A DNA stretch of 61,978 nucleotides from contig CALCCA010000087.1 of NCBI GenBank assembly GCA_937899725.1, forward strand, positions 1 through 61,978, read 5' to 3'. How positions within the stretch are numbered: position 1 is the first letter of the stretch; each line of letters starts with the position of its first letter. The notes beneath the pieces were generated by a model, which did not search any database, was not told the origin of the DNA, and was given only the letters and a program-made list of their open reading frames with translations. A program made the translations under genes and the position numbers. The DNA comes from an uncultured Halomicronema sp. GTDB lineage: Bacteria; Cyanobacteriota; Cyanobacteriia; Phormidesmidales; Phormidesmidaceae. Positions 9,509-17,201 of the stretch are shown in pieces.

Positions 9509-10578
9509 CCAAATCGCTGCTGACGGGTTGTCGGCAAGGCCATCTCAATGACTATGTGACGGCGATCGCTTGGTCTCCCCATCATGCTCTCGCGATCGCC
9601 TCTGCCGCTGGTGAAATCCTCCTGGTCAATCCCGAAACCCAGGTCGAGATCATCCTTCAGGAAGCTAAAGGGGAGTCCGTCGACTGCCTCGCGTTCTCTT
9701 CAGATGGTCAATATCTCGCCGCCGGCGGCCAATCCGGTCAACTCCTGATCTGGTCCATTGCTCCTCTTACCGATCCATCTACCCCTCTACCCATCCCCTC
9801 ACCCACTCTGCTCTCCCACCCCCGCACCTGGCTTGATCGCCTCACCTGGCATCCGACCCGCAATGAATTGGCCTTTAGCCTCGGTCGCCAGGCCCAAGTC
9901 TGGGATGCTGAAACCGCAGAAATCGCCACCATTCTCCAGTTTGAAAATTCCTCAGTCCTTGATTTGGCTTGGCATCCCCAGGGCCAGCATTTAGCCGTGA
10001 GCGGACACCAGGGTGTCAAAATCTGGCATCGGGATGACTGGAATGCCGATCCAGAGGTGCGTGAAATTGCCGCCGCTAGTGTCGTGATCGCCCCCTCCCC
10101 TGACGGTCAATACCTCGCCTCCGGCAATCTCGATCACACTTTGCTGGTCTGGCCGTTTGACAGCGACGTGCCCTGGCGGATGAGCGGTTTTCCCGGTAAA
10201 GTGCGCCAACTTGCCTGGTCTGACGTCACTGTCGGTCAAGCGCCTTTGTTGGCGACCGCTAGCGGCACTGGCGTGGTCATTTGGCGCAAAAAAAGTAACG
10301 CCAACGACGGTTGGGATGCCCAAGTCCTTGATTTGCATGATGAACGGGTGAACGCGATCGCCTTTCAACCTGGCAGCACCCTGTTGGCCTCCGCCGCTGA
10401 AGATGGCCAACTCTGCCTGTGGAAAAAGGCTCGACAAGTCGCCCAGATTCTAGAAGGCGCTCCCCAGGGGTTCTCTACCCTTGCCTGGAGCCCTAATGGC
10501 CAATGGCTCGCTGCCGGTGGCCAACAGGGCGAGTGGCTGGTGTGGCAGCAGAGCCATCGGGGCCAGGGGTTTGGCTAA
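9496..10578 (+). CDS. WD40 repeat protein
   Basis: A 360-residue beta-propeller made of about seven WD40 repeats. Repeats show the usual pattern, for example LAFSSDGQYLAAGG..LLIW, VIAPSPDGQYLASGN..LLVW and IAFQPGSTLLASAAEDGQLCLW. There is no signal peptide, so it should be cytosolic. It starts at a GTG inside the 3' end of the COG0523 gene, so the two are almost certainly co-transcribed and under the same Zur-like box. WD40 propellers act as protein-binding scaffolds; this one may present a client or partner to the GTPase, which is inference from the overlap. Confidence 0.9.
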   Translation: MPSVTKSLLTGCRQGHLNDYVTAIAWSPHHALAIASAAGEILLVNPETQVEIILQEAKGESVDCLAFSSDGQYLAAGGQSGQLLIWSIAPLTDPSTPLPIPSPTLLSHPRTWLDRLTWHPTRNELAFSLGRQAQVWDAETAEIATILQFENSSVLDLAWHPQGQHLAVSGHQGVKIWHRDDWNADPEVREIAAASVVIAPSPDGQYLASGNLDHTLLVWPFDSDVPWRMSGFPGKVRQLAWSDVTVGQAPLLATASGTGVVIWRKKSNANDGWDAQVLDLHDERVNAIAFQPGSTLLASAAEDGQLCLWKKARQVAQILEGAPQGFSTLAWSPNGQWLAAGGQQGEWLVWQQSHRGQGFG

Positions 10579-10639
10579 TGGCGGTGCAGGGGCTGGCAGA
10601 CTTCGCCCGGCAAGGTTCTAGGTCAGGGCAGGGATGGTT

Positions 10640-11251
10640 TCAAGCGATCGCCCGCCAAGATTGTGACAAGACCGTGCCAGCAGAGCGGGCAAACACGACG
10701 GTGAGCAGCAGACCCACCAACAAATCTGGGATAGGAGATTGGGTCAGCAAGACCAGTCCTGCTGCGGCCAAAACTGACGTGTTGGCGATGATGTCATTGC
10801 GGGAGCAGAGCCAGACGGATGACATATTCAAGTTGTCTTGACGATGGCGGGTCAGCAGCAACAGGCAGATCAGGTTAGCCGCCAGCGCTAGCAAGCCCAC
10901 GAGGCCCATCAGTTCTGCGGTGGGGGCCGCCCCGGTCGTAAATTGGTAAACGGCGCGGGCGCAGACCGCGATCGCAAAGCCAAACATAATCACCCCCTTC
11001 AACAGAGCCGCACCCGCCTGAGCTTTGGCACTGCGATGAATCACATACAGGCTGGTGCCATAGACCAGAGCATCGCCCAACATATCCAGCGAGTCCCCCG
11101 TCAGTGACAGGGACGCCGCTCGCACGCCTGCGCCAAACTCGACGACAAACATCACTAAGTTAATCCCCAACACCACCCAAAGCACCCGAGCCTGACGCTG
11201 CTTGAGTTGAGTCAAGGCTTCAGTCTTGTTCTGACAACAATGATCGGCCAT
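10640..11251 (-). CDS. Short cation diffusion facilitator (CDF) transporter
   Basis: About 203 residues with six predicted membrane helices and no cytosolic C-terminal metal-sensing domain. The second helix has SLTGDSLDMLGDALVYG and the fifth has SRNDIIANTSVL, the two places where CDF transporters carry their Asp/Asn/His metal ligands. It probably exports a divalent metal (Zn, Cd or Co) using a proton gradient. ATG 11251 is chosen over GTG 11260 because AGGTGG lies at a good distance upstream. A dyad typical of ArsR/SmtB operators lies in front of it (11264-11321). Confidence 0.85.
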   Translation of the reverse strand: MADHCCQNKTEALTQLKQRQARVLWVVLGINLVMFVVEFGAGVRAASLSLTGDSLDMLGDALVYGTSLYVIHRSAKAQAGAALLKGVIMFGFAIAVCARAVYQFTTGAAPTAELMGLVGLLALAANLICLLLLTRHRQDNLNMSSVWLCSRNDIIANTSVLAAAGLVLLTQSPIPDLLVGLLLTVVFARSAGTVLSQSWRAIA

Positions 11252-11263
11252 CGCTTCCACCTA

Positions 11264-11321
11264 AACGTTCAAACGAATATTTGGATAAAGGATAAGTCAT
11301 TATGACGATCATTTGAACGTT
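11264..11321. promoter_or_regulatory. Candidate ArsR/SmtB-type operator for the CDF gene
   Basis: The exact 10-bp inverted pair AACGTTCAAA (11264-11273) and TTTGAACGTT (11312-11321) is separated by 38 bases. The left arm continues as TTCAAACGAATATTTGGA, resembling SmtB/ZiaR sites built on TTCAA and TTTGA half-sites. It lies immediately before the CDF start. A regulator of the right family is encoded at 13709-14074. The rest of 11322-11609 shows no gene. Confidence 0.45.
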
Positions 11322-11609
11322 CTCAAGCAATCCAGCGCGGTCCGGTTGCGGTGGGGAGAGATTGGCGCTTCGGGATTGATGTTTGTCTCTAGGGAGGCGA
11401 TCGCCTGGGTCGCGGCGTGAGGTAGGCGATCAAGAGCGCGAGGTTCTGGTGAGTAGGGGCGTCATATTCTGCCTGAATGCCCAACCTGAGATGTGATTCA
11501 ATCCCATTGAAAGCCCTACGGCATGGGTGTTTTGATGGGTTCGAGAGCCTATCATATTAGGTGGAATGACTCTTTCTAAATAAATAGTTATGTGGCATGA
11601 GACACACCC

Positions 11610-12041
11610 ATGATGTTGCGACTTGCCTCAATCACGGATGCGGATGCGATTGTCGCGTTCGATGACGTCGCAGCATCCAAACCTGAACGCGTTGAGTTCA
11701 TTCACGACCAAATCAAATCGTCCGCGTGTTACGTCGCCGTCATCGACGCGAACGTCGTGGCCTACGCCGTACTGAACTACAAGTTCTACGACAACGGTTG
11801 GATCGAAATGTTGTATATCCATCCACAATTCCGGCGTCAAGGAATCGGTTCTGCGTTAATCCGTCATTTGATCAACGAATGCCGCACATCCAAACTGTTC
11901 ACATCGACAAATCAATCCAACTGCCCGATGCAGCGGTTGCTGGCAACGCTCGAATTTGTTCGAAGTGGCTTTATCGAAAACCTTGACGAAGGCGATCCAG
12001 AACTGGTGTACTTCAAACGATTACGCGATAATGCCACATAA
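11610..12041 (+). CDS. GNAT family N-acetyltransferase, likely gene-cassette cargo
   Basis: A 143-residue GNAT acyltransferase that would transfer an acetyl group from acetyl-CoA. The acetyl-CoA loop is visible as IHPQFRRQGIGSALIRHL, motif A with the R/Q-x-x-G-x-G/A signature. Substrate unknown. Base usage is unlike the neighbours: many GTCG/CGTC codons and no HIP1 sites, in a style reminiscent of planctomycete DNA. The stop codon is embedded in an attC-like start (ATAACAACGCG), as in integron cassettes. It was probably acquired horizontally. Confidence 0.85.
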   Translation: MMLRLASITDADAIVAFDDVAASKPERVEFIHDQIKSSACYVAVIDANVVAYAVLNYKFYDNGWIEMLYIHPQFRRQGIGSALIRHLINECRTSKLFTSTNQSNCPMQRLLATLEFVRSGFIENLDEGDPELVYFKRLRDNAT

Positions 12042-12110
12042 CAACGCGTTGAACCGGAGCGGCGATTCACGCGTTTTTTGAGATCAACGTCAACCGACGC
12101 CGCAGCGCTT
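12036..12110 (+). other. attC-like recombination site remnant after the GNAT gene
   Basis: Starting within the stop codon, ATAACAACGCGTTGAACC is followed by GGAGCGGCG and, about 45 bases later, by CGCCGC, so GCGGCG/CGCCGC can pair as a short stem. This is the layout of the 5' half of integron attC sites, especially those described in planctomycetes. The expected 3' arm ending in GTTG is absent; sequence similar to a different gene begins instead. No integrase is visible in the window. The call is by pattern only. Confidence 0.4.
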
Positions 12111-12311
12111 GCTAAGCTCTCAAGAAGATACGATCGCGACCTTCATGATGTGCGGGTTATGTATGCACAGGGATTATTTTCGTTAGAAGATTTGAGTGAT
12201 TGCTTAAGTGAAATTGAGCCTGAATTAATCCGTTTCCCTTCTCTTAATCCTGAGACTTTAAAGCGCCGGATCAATAATTTTACTGAGCAGACATTATCAG
12301 AAGGAAGTTAA
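12078..12311 (+). pseudogene. Truncated C-terminal part of a DUF6036-like nucleotidyltransferase
   Basis: The open frame (77 residues from a TTG) has no good ribosome site. From about 12111 it reads KLSRRYDRDLHDVRVMYAQG and then a helical tail with ELIRFPSLNPETLKRRI. This matches the style of C-terminal ends of DUF6036/MNT-like nucleotidyltransferases (K-L-x-R-x-x-x-D-L-x-D-V). The N-terminal catalytic domain is missing and the attC-like segment lies exactly where it should be, so the gene seems to have been cut by the cassette. A short expressed protein cannot be excluded. Confidence 0.5.
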
Positions 12312-12313
12312 CG

Positions 12314-12598
12314 ATGGAATGGCAAGAATTGCCAGGAGCGGAATTGATTTTGCCGGGGCTGAAGGATTTACAAAATGGTAACTCTGAAACGGTTGGCGCG
12401 TTATTGATTGCGATCGCCTCAAAGCGCCTAACCGAAGCAGGTCTAATTTTTTACAGAAGTCACTTGATTGCAGAACCAGAGCTAACACTGTACGACCGTT
12501 TACAAAATGAACGGGACGATGCTTATCCTTACTACAATGCTTTATTGAGCAGTCTCAACAGCTTTTGCAATGCGCTGGAACTTGCTAAGGCTGACTAA
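12314..12598 (+). CDS. Small hypothetical protein downstream of the truncated nucleotidyltransferase
   Basis: A 94-residue soluble, mostly helical protein with no signal peptide or membrane segment. The ATG follows the preceding stop by two bases, so the two frames were an operon. The sequence begins MEWQELPGAELILPGLKDLQ and contains no catalytic motif that I recognise. Its pairing with a nucleotidyltransferase-like gene suggests a former two-gene module, perhaps toxin-antitoxin, of which only this member is whole. Confidence 0.6.
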   Translation: MEWQELPGAELILPGLKDLQNGNSETVGALLIAIASKRLTEAGLIFYRSHLIAEPELTLYDRLQNERDDAYPYYNALLSSLNSFCNALELAKAD

Positions 12599-12688
12599 CA
12601 ATTCGTTGGTGCCCCGGAACGAAAGGTATCGGTGAGAATTCAAGTTTGCCTACTGCTGCGCTACAGACCACCCTGGTTTCTATAATCT

Positions 12689-12950
12689 TTAAGCCACTAA
12701 CTGTCTCAGTGAATAGTTGAGAATTTCGGAGACCCGCCGATCGCGCAACGAATAGTAGGCCAGCTTCCCGCCATTGCGATATTTGAGAATCTTCAAGTCT
12801 CGCAGATTGTAGGGATGGTGGAAGGCGATCGCGACTTTGACCTTTAGCAGAGTAGCGATGTCGCAGACGCAGAGTTCCTGGTCGTGGCTCAGGGCATACA
12901 GAATTTTAGCCGTGAGCGATTGGCGGTAGGGCGCGTTCTTAAAAGCTTAT
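12689..12950 (-). pseudogene. Decayed second copy of the ArsR regulator gene
   Basis: The sequence matches the 3' two thirds of the ArsR gene at 13709-14074 with an offset of 1020 bases. The C-terminal end is readable (RDLKILKYRNGGKLAYYSLR to a TAA at 12689). The recognition helix is altered (HHPYNL for HHLRKL) and one base is missing near 12920, breaking the frame upstream. Similarity stops near 12930-12950. Together with the intact gene it brackets the DUF433/DUF5615 pair. Confidence 0.75.
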
Positions 12951-13006
12951 TGATGAAGAGGCACGCATGATGTCTAGGCACGTGCCCTACTGATGAGTTC
13001 TGAGAA

Positions 13007-13339
13007 CTAATAAAGCTCCAAACAGTGCAAATCCGAATTACGGAAGAGTTCTTGAATTGCTGTTGCTCCGGAACGAATGAGTGCCTCAACTTGATCAGTC
13101 GGTGTATTGCCACACCGCAACCAAACAACTTTAGGGGGAGAGCCGTAAAGCCGACTTCTTTCAGGGAAATCTGCATCTTGCGTCACGATGCAGAAATCGT
13201 TGAGCTTAGCAAACTCCCAAATCTCAGTATCTGTTTTCTCAGCTAAGTTGTGGAATTGGACGTGGCTGGATTCAGGAAAAATATCAGCTAACCGATTGAC
13301 CAGCTTACGGCTAAGGTTTTGGTCGAACAGCAGTTTCAA
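13007..13339 (-). CDS. DUF5615 PIN-like protein, probable toxin
   Basis: About 110 residues. The start is read as TTG at 13339, giving the family-typical LKLLFDQNLSRKLVNRL and a TTGA overlap with the upstream stop; an ATG further upstream at 13366 is less likely. Hallmarks are the N-terminal FDQNLS with its Asp, HNLAEKTDTEIWEFA and IVTQDADFPERSRLYG, which carry the acidic metal-binding residues of this PIN-related fold. DUF5615 proteins pair with DUF433 antitoxins, as here. Probable ribonuclease toxin; the substrate is unknown. Confidence 0.82.
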   Translation of the reverse strand: MKLLFDQNLSRKLVNRLADIFPESSHVQFHNLAEKTDTEIWEFAKLNDFCIVTQDADFPERSRLYGSPPKVVWLRCGNTPTDQVEALIRSGATAIQELFRNSDLHCLELY

Positions 13340-13566
13340 GTAGCCGTTACTGATGCAACTAAACAATGTTCGCGATCAGCGGCAAACTCCAAGCAGGCCC
13401 TGATGTCGGTTTCCGTTAATTCTGGAAAGTCGTCAATGATTTCAGCGGTAGACATGCCAGCCGCTAACCAACCTAGAACATCGTAGACTGTAATCCGCAT
13501 CCGGCGGATGCAGGGCTTGCCACCACGCTTACCAGGCTCAATCGTAATGATGTCGCGATAGTTCAT
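13336..13566 (-). CDS. DUF433 family antitoxin
   Basis: A 76-residue protein of the DUF433 family. The signature is ITIEPGKRGGKPCIRRMRITVYDVLGWLAAGMS followed by DFPELTETDIRACLEFAADRE, which forms a helix-turn-helix DNA-binding fold. It is the first gene of a minus-strand pair with the DUF5615 toxin and overlaps it by four bases. It should neutralise the toxin and repress the operon. It lies between an intact ArsR gene and a decayed copy of the same gene. Confidence 0.88.
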   Translation of the reverse strand: MNYRDIITIEPGKRGGKPCIRRMRITVYDVLGWLAAGMSTAEIIDDFPELTETDIRACLEFAADREHCLVASVTAT

Positions 13567-13708
13567 AATACGACAGGTCGCTTGTGCATACTGAAAGTCT
13601 AGAGCAGGCTAACACCTCGCTGCAATGGACGGCCATTAGTTGGTTGGTCAGAGGTTATGTGCCGCCGTTGAGCTTCACCGTTACAGTCCTCCCCAATTCC
13701 TGACATCG

Positions 13709-14074
13709 CTAATCCACTAACTGTCTCAGTGAATAGTTGAGAATGTCGGATACCCGTTGATCGCGTAACGAATAGTAGGCCAGCTTGCCATCGTTGCGAT
13801 ACTTAAGAATCTTCAAATCCCGCAGTTTGCGGAGATGGTGGGACGCGGTCGCGACTTTGACCTCTAGCAGCGTAGCGATGTCGCAGACACAGAGTTCCTG
13901 GTCATGGCTGAGGGCATACAGAATTTTCAGTCGTGAGCGATCGCCTAAAGCGCTAAAGATGATCTGTGCCGTCTCTAGGGTGTCAGCGCTGGGCAGCGTA
14001 TTTTGGACATGATGCACCAGCTCAATGTTGAAGCACCGAATTTCGCAAATGTCCTTGGGCTTAGAGTTGCTCAC
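13709..14074 (-). CDS. ArsR/SmtB-family metal sensor with CadC-like alpha3N site
   Basis: A 121-residue winged-helix repressor. The metal-binding motif ELCVCD is in helix 3 (C62, C64). The N-terminal arm carries C10 and C14 (CEIRC). This four-cysteine layout matches the alpha3N site of CadC-type sensors, which bind Cd, Pb or Zn and then release DNA. The alpha5 His/Asp residues of SmtB are not present (DQRVSDILNYS). The recognition helix includes ATASHHLRKL. Start is GTG at 14074. The nearest metal exporter is the CDF gene at 10640-11251, which has a matching operator-like dyad. A decayed duplicate lies at 12689-12950. Confidence 0.88.
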   Translation of the reverse strand: MSNSKPKDICEIRCFNIELVHHVQNTLPSADTLETAQIIFSALGDRSRLKILYALSHDQELCVCDIATLLEVKVATASHHLRKLRDLKILKYRNDGKLAYYSLRDQRVSDILNYSLRQLVD

Positions 14075-14139
14075 AAGTGGTTCAGGGGTTGTATGGGCTC
14101 ATTATGGCCTATGGGCTGCGGTTCAACGTGGGTGGAGGC

Positions 14140-15366
14140 TTAAGCGAACGATAGGGTGGCTTTGGTGAGGGCAGGCACGATGCGATCGCAGGCCAGCTTG
14201 CCGCCAAACAAATTTCGCGCCACGGGGCCAACTTGCAGGGCGGCCCAAGGCCCCATCAAAAACAGCTCACATCCCGGCCAGCGCAGATGTTCATCCAATC
14301 TGGGTAAGCCATTGATGGTGGCGATGGGGTGTTGCTGCCAGACGTCTGCCAACAGGGGATGCGATCGGATATCGAGGGTCGTGCCCGTGGCGAGCCAGAC
14401 GCGATGGATGGGCTGATGGGCGATGCAATCATGCACCGAGTGATGGTCGCAGCAGACCTGCCAGGCCTCCCCTTGCCACTGGGCAGCCGCCACCTGACAG
14501 TGCTCGTAAAAGGTAATGTGCCCCTGGCGCTGGAGTTTCCGTAGGTACGTCATGACAGCGGGCGTCAGGGAGCCGCCATTGCGGGCTTGCTGCACCATTT
14601 GCCAGCGAGTCTGCATATCGGGTTCGGCGTGGAATCCTTTCAGATACTTTGGCCCCAACCATCCCGGCTCAGCATCAAACAGCTTTTCTTGGAAGGTGCG
14701 CCGCGCCATCATCACGACTTTCGCGCCGCGCTTCACCGCCCCGACGGCCAGATGCCCGCTGGTCAACCCACTGCCCACAATGAGCACGGTTTCACCCGCG
14801 AGTGAACTGAGTTCAGGCAATCGGATTTGGTGGGCATGGCCCAACCGTTCGGGGGGATGGGTGGCGTTGATTGGCCTGGCCCAATCGGGTAAATAGGGCT
14901 GCCCGCCGCCCGTGGCTAGCACGACCCGCCGCGCCAGCACGGTGTCCCCGGTGGATAAGGTTAATCGAAATTGGGAAGGTCGTTTCTGCAAGGGCTCCAG
15001 TCGGGTGACTGCGGCGGGCACCACCTGATGTTGCAACTGCCAACGCTGCACCACCGTGTCACAGAACTCTTGAAACAGTTGCGTGCCGGGGCGATCGTAG
15101 GGGGGATGCAGTTCGTCATAGCGTCCTTCGGCAAAGGTGCGCAGGGCATGGGCATTGGGGTCAGGATGATGGACGGCGGGCGATCGCAACTCCGGAATTT
15201 CTTGCGCCGCAAACTGCTGCTGCCACCGGGTCATCCAAGTACCGCTGGGGTCAAATACCTGGATGCGATCGCGCAGTTTCGCCTTCTTTTGCAGTACGTG
15301 GGTGACCAGGGTGAGGGCCTGCGGTCCGGCCCCAATGACGGCAATATCGGTCTGCGACTGAGCCAT
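14140..15366 (-). CDS. FAD/NAD(P)-binding oxidoreductase
   Basis: A 408-residue flavoprotein of the FAD/NAD(P)-binding type related to lysine/ornithine N-monooxygenase-like proteins. It has an N-terminal FAD dinucleotide motif VIGAGPQAL (residues 10-18) and a second nucleotide-binding motif LIVGSGLTSGHLA near 195-207, with ATGGGQPYLPDW between them. The C-terminus is FAD-contacting (MGPWAALQVGPVARN). The substrate is unknown. A strong Zur box (15406-15420) lies in the divergent promoter shared with the COG0523-like gene at 15439, so it is probably induced under zinc shortage, possibly in synthesis or reduction of a metal ligand. Confidence 0.8.
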   Translation of the reverse strand: MAQSQTDIAVIGAGPQALTLVTHVLQKKAKLRDRIQVFDPSGTWMTRWQQQFAAQEIPELRSPAVHHPDPNAHALRTFAEGRYDELHPPYDRPGTQLFQEFCDTVVQRWQLQHQVVPAAVTRLEPLQKRPSQFRLTLSTGDTVLARRVVLATGGGQPYLPDWARPINATHPPERLGHAHQIRLPELSSLAGETVLIVGSGLTSGHLAVGAVKRGAKVVMMARRTFQEKLFDAEPGWLGPKYLKGFHAEPDMQTRWQMVQQARNGGSLTPAVMTYLRKLQRQGHITFYEHCQVAAAQWQGEAWQVCCDHHSVHDCIAHQPIHRVWLATGTTLDIRSHPLLADVWQQHPIATINGLPRLDEHLRWPGCELFLMGPWAALQVGPVARNLFGGKLACDRIVPALTKATLSFA

Positions 15367-15405
15367 AACGTCTACTTGAGTTGATCGAATCCGATGCGAG
15401 CAATA

Positions 15406-15420
15406 TGATAATGATTATCG
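15406..15420. promoter_or_regulatory. Zur box in a divergent promoter
   Basis: TGATAATGATTATCG matches the cyanobacterial Zur consensus TGATAATnATTATCA at nearly every position. It lies between the FAD protein gene (start 15366, minus) and the COG0523-like gene (start 15439, plus), so one site could repress both when zinc is sufficient. Confidence 0.8.
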
Positions 15421-15438
15421 TTACCACTTGGCAAGCCT

Positions 15439-16188
15439 ATGATCACTGTCGTCGCTGGTCCCTGCGGGGCTGGCAAAACGACCTGGATTCTGCAGGAACT
15501 GGCTCAGATACCGACACCTGCGGTTTACGTTACGCCGGGCGTCGGGTCGGCGCCCATTGATGCTACCCGCGTGCAGGCGCGATGTCCCCAGGTCGAAATC
15601 TTTGATCACCAGTCCGAAACGGAACTGCTACAGCGCCTAACGGCTGGTGTACCCGCCTACTTTGAGTTGGGCTTTCAGCTAGAGACGGACATCCCGCTAT
15701 TGGCAACTCGGCCCCATCGTCGGGTGGCGCTGGTGGCTGAAGAGAATCAGGAAACGAGCTGGCAACTGTGGGCGGATACCGTCATCCAGGGCAATCCATC
15801 TACCCTGGATCTGCAAGCGGCGCAGCTGTGGCGGGCTCCCCTGAGTGGTCAAGTATTTGACTCGCCCAGCCTGGATACCTTCTGGCAAGAACTGACTCAA
15901 GGAGCCTATGGCGAAGTGCATCGGGCCAAAGGCATTTTTGAACAGAGCGATGGTCAGGCCTTTCATCTCGACTTTATGAACAGCTTGCCGGGTAATGCCT
16001 ACACTGAACTCAATTTGCCGCGATGTGTGCAGGGGCGTCCCAATCGCTTTAGCGGCCTGGAGGTGGTGGGGCAAGGACTGGATGAAGGGGCGATCGCTGC
16101 TACCCTTAAGGACTGTTATTTATCTGACTCACTCCTCGCCGCTCATCAGGCGACCCTAAAAGACTCTGTCCCCCTGGAGGTGGCATGA
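15439..16188 (+). CDS. Small COG0523-like P-loop protein, CxCC motif absent
   Basis: A 249-residue relative of COG0523 GTPases. Walker A GPCGAGKTT is intact at residues 7-15 but the rest of the G domain is eroded. No CxCC metal motif and no clear NKxD are seen; EENQETSWQLW and VIQGNP occupy the place of the G4 region. The C-terminal part (about 155-220) has the CobW-C style RAKGIFEQSDGQAFHLDF. It lies behind a Zur box and overlaps the next gene (ATGA), so it starts a three-gene unit with two metallophosphoesterase-like proteins. It may still bind nucleotide but cannot hold zinc in the classical way. Confidence 0.75.
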   Translation: MITVVAGPCGAGKTTWILQELAQIPTPAVYVTPGVGSAPIDATRVQARCPQVEIFDHQSETELLQRLTAGVPAYFELGFQLETDIPLLATRPHRRVALVAEENQETSWQLWADTVIQGNPSTLDLQAAQLWRAPLSGQVFDSPSLDTFWQELTQGAYGEVHRAKGIFEQSDGQAFHLDFMNSLPGNAYTELNLPRCVQGRPNRFSGLEVVGQGLDEGAIAATLKDCYLSDSLLAAHQATLKDSVPLEVA

Positions 16189-17003
16189 ACATTGCCGTAC
16201 TGTCCTGTATCCACAGCAATCTCGCCGCCTTGGAAGCCGTCCTGCGAGATATCGATCAGCAGTCCGTTGATCAGATCTATTGCCTCGGCGATCTGGTCGG
16301 TTATGGCCCCTATCCCAACGAAGTAGTCGCCCGCATTCGCGAACTCGACATTCCTACCTGCCAGGGCTGTTGGGATGAAGACATTGTTGACGGGCTCAAT
16401 GCCTGCGACTGCAGCTATCCTTCGCTGCTGGCGGAAACCCGAGGTCACCTCGCCCATGAATGGACGAATCGCGAAGTCACGCCCGAAACCCGCGCCTATC
16501 TGGCCAGTCTGCCCCTGACCCTGCAACAGGATAATTTGTGCTTCGTGCACGGCAGTCCCCATAGCCAGCACGAATATTTGCTGCCTGATACCAGCGCCTT
16601 CATCGCTCTGGAAAGGGTTCTCGCTACTGGAGCCGATACCCTTTTCTGCGGCCACACTCACGTTCCCTACGTGCGCAACTTAGAGAACAGCCACCTCACC
16701 CTCACAGCTGTTCACCCAGCCACTCCTTCACCCTCCCACTCTCCCACTCCTCTCTCCTCCCTCAAGCGCATCATCAATGCGGGTTCTGTCGGCGAACCCC
16801 GTCATGGACGTCCTCATGCTACTTACGTTATTTACGACACCGACAGCCAACAGGCCCAACTCCGCGAAGTCGAATACGACTACACCCAAACTTGCGCCGC
16901 CATCCGCGAAAAAGGTCTACCCGCGATTTTTGCTTGGCGACTCTCCCAGGGGTTGGAGTACGCCGAAAAAGCCGACGACCCCACTCATGTTTGTGAACGG
17001 TAA
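16185..17003 (+). CDS. Metallophosphoesterase-like protein with altered metal site
   Basis: A 272-residue calcineurin-like phosphoesterase fold. Motif I is SCIHSN (7-12), where the usual metal-ligand Asp is Cys8. GDLVGYG (35-41) is intact. The GNHD motif is replaced by GCWDED (61-66), so the Asn ligand is Cys62. HGSP (His122) and GHTH (156-159) are intact. A Pro/Ser/Thr/His low-complexity insertion follows at about 177-192. The Cys replacements may shift metal preference or abolish catalysis. The gene overlaps the P-loop gene before it, is Zur-controlled by position, and is followed by a more eroded paralogue. Confidence 0.85.
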   Translation: MNIAVLSCIHSNLAALEAVLRDIDQQSVDQIYCLGDLVGYGPYPNEVVARIRELDIPTCQGCWDEDIVDGLNACDCSYPSLLAETRGHLAHEWTNREVTPETRAYLASLPLTLQQDNLCFVHGSPHSQHEYLLPDTSAFIALERVLATGADTLFCGHTHVPYVRNLENSHLTLTAVHPATPSPSHSPTPLSSLKRIINAGSVGEPRHGRPHATYVIYDTDSQQAQLREVEYDYTQTCAAIREKGLPAIFAWRLSQGLEYAEKADDPTHVCER

Positions 17004-17201
17004 AGGGGAGTAGGAAATAGGGGACAGGGAGTAGGGAATAAGGGAGTAGAGCAAACCCGATGCTCAGAACCCAAAACCCAAAACTTAACACCGACAAACT
17101 ACTCCCCATTTCCCTGACTTCCGTTCGGCTGAGCTCGCGTCGAAGCCCACTCTTCACCAACCCATCCACCCCCTACTCACCCACCCATCCACTCTCCACC
17201 C
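17004..17201. other. Low-complexity spacer between the two phosphoesterase-like genes
   Basis: Purine-rich runs of the GGGAGTAGGG type (17006-17050) and pyrimidine-rich runs of CCCATCCACC type (17155-17200) occupy most of the gap. The latter resemble the Pro/Ser-coding insertion of the gene upstream. No gene is seen. Confidence 0.4.
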
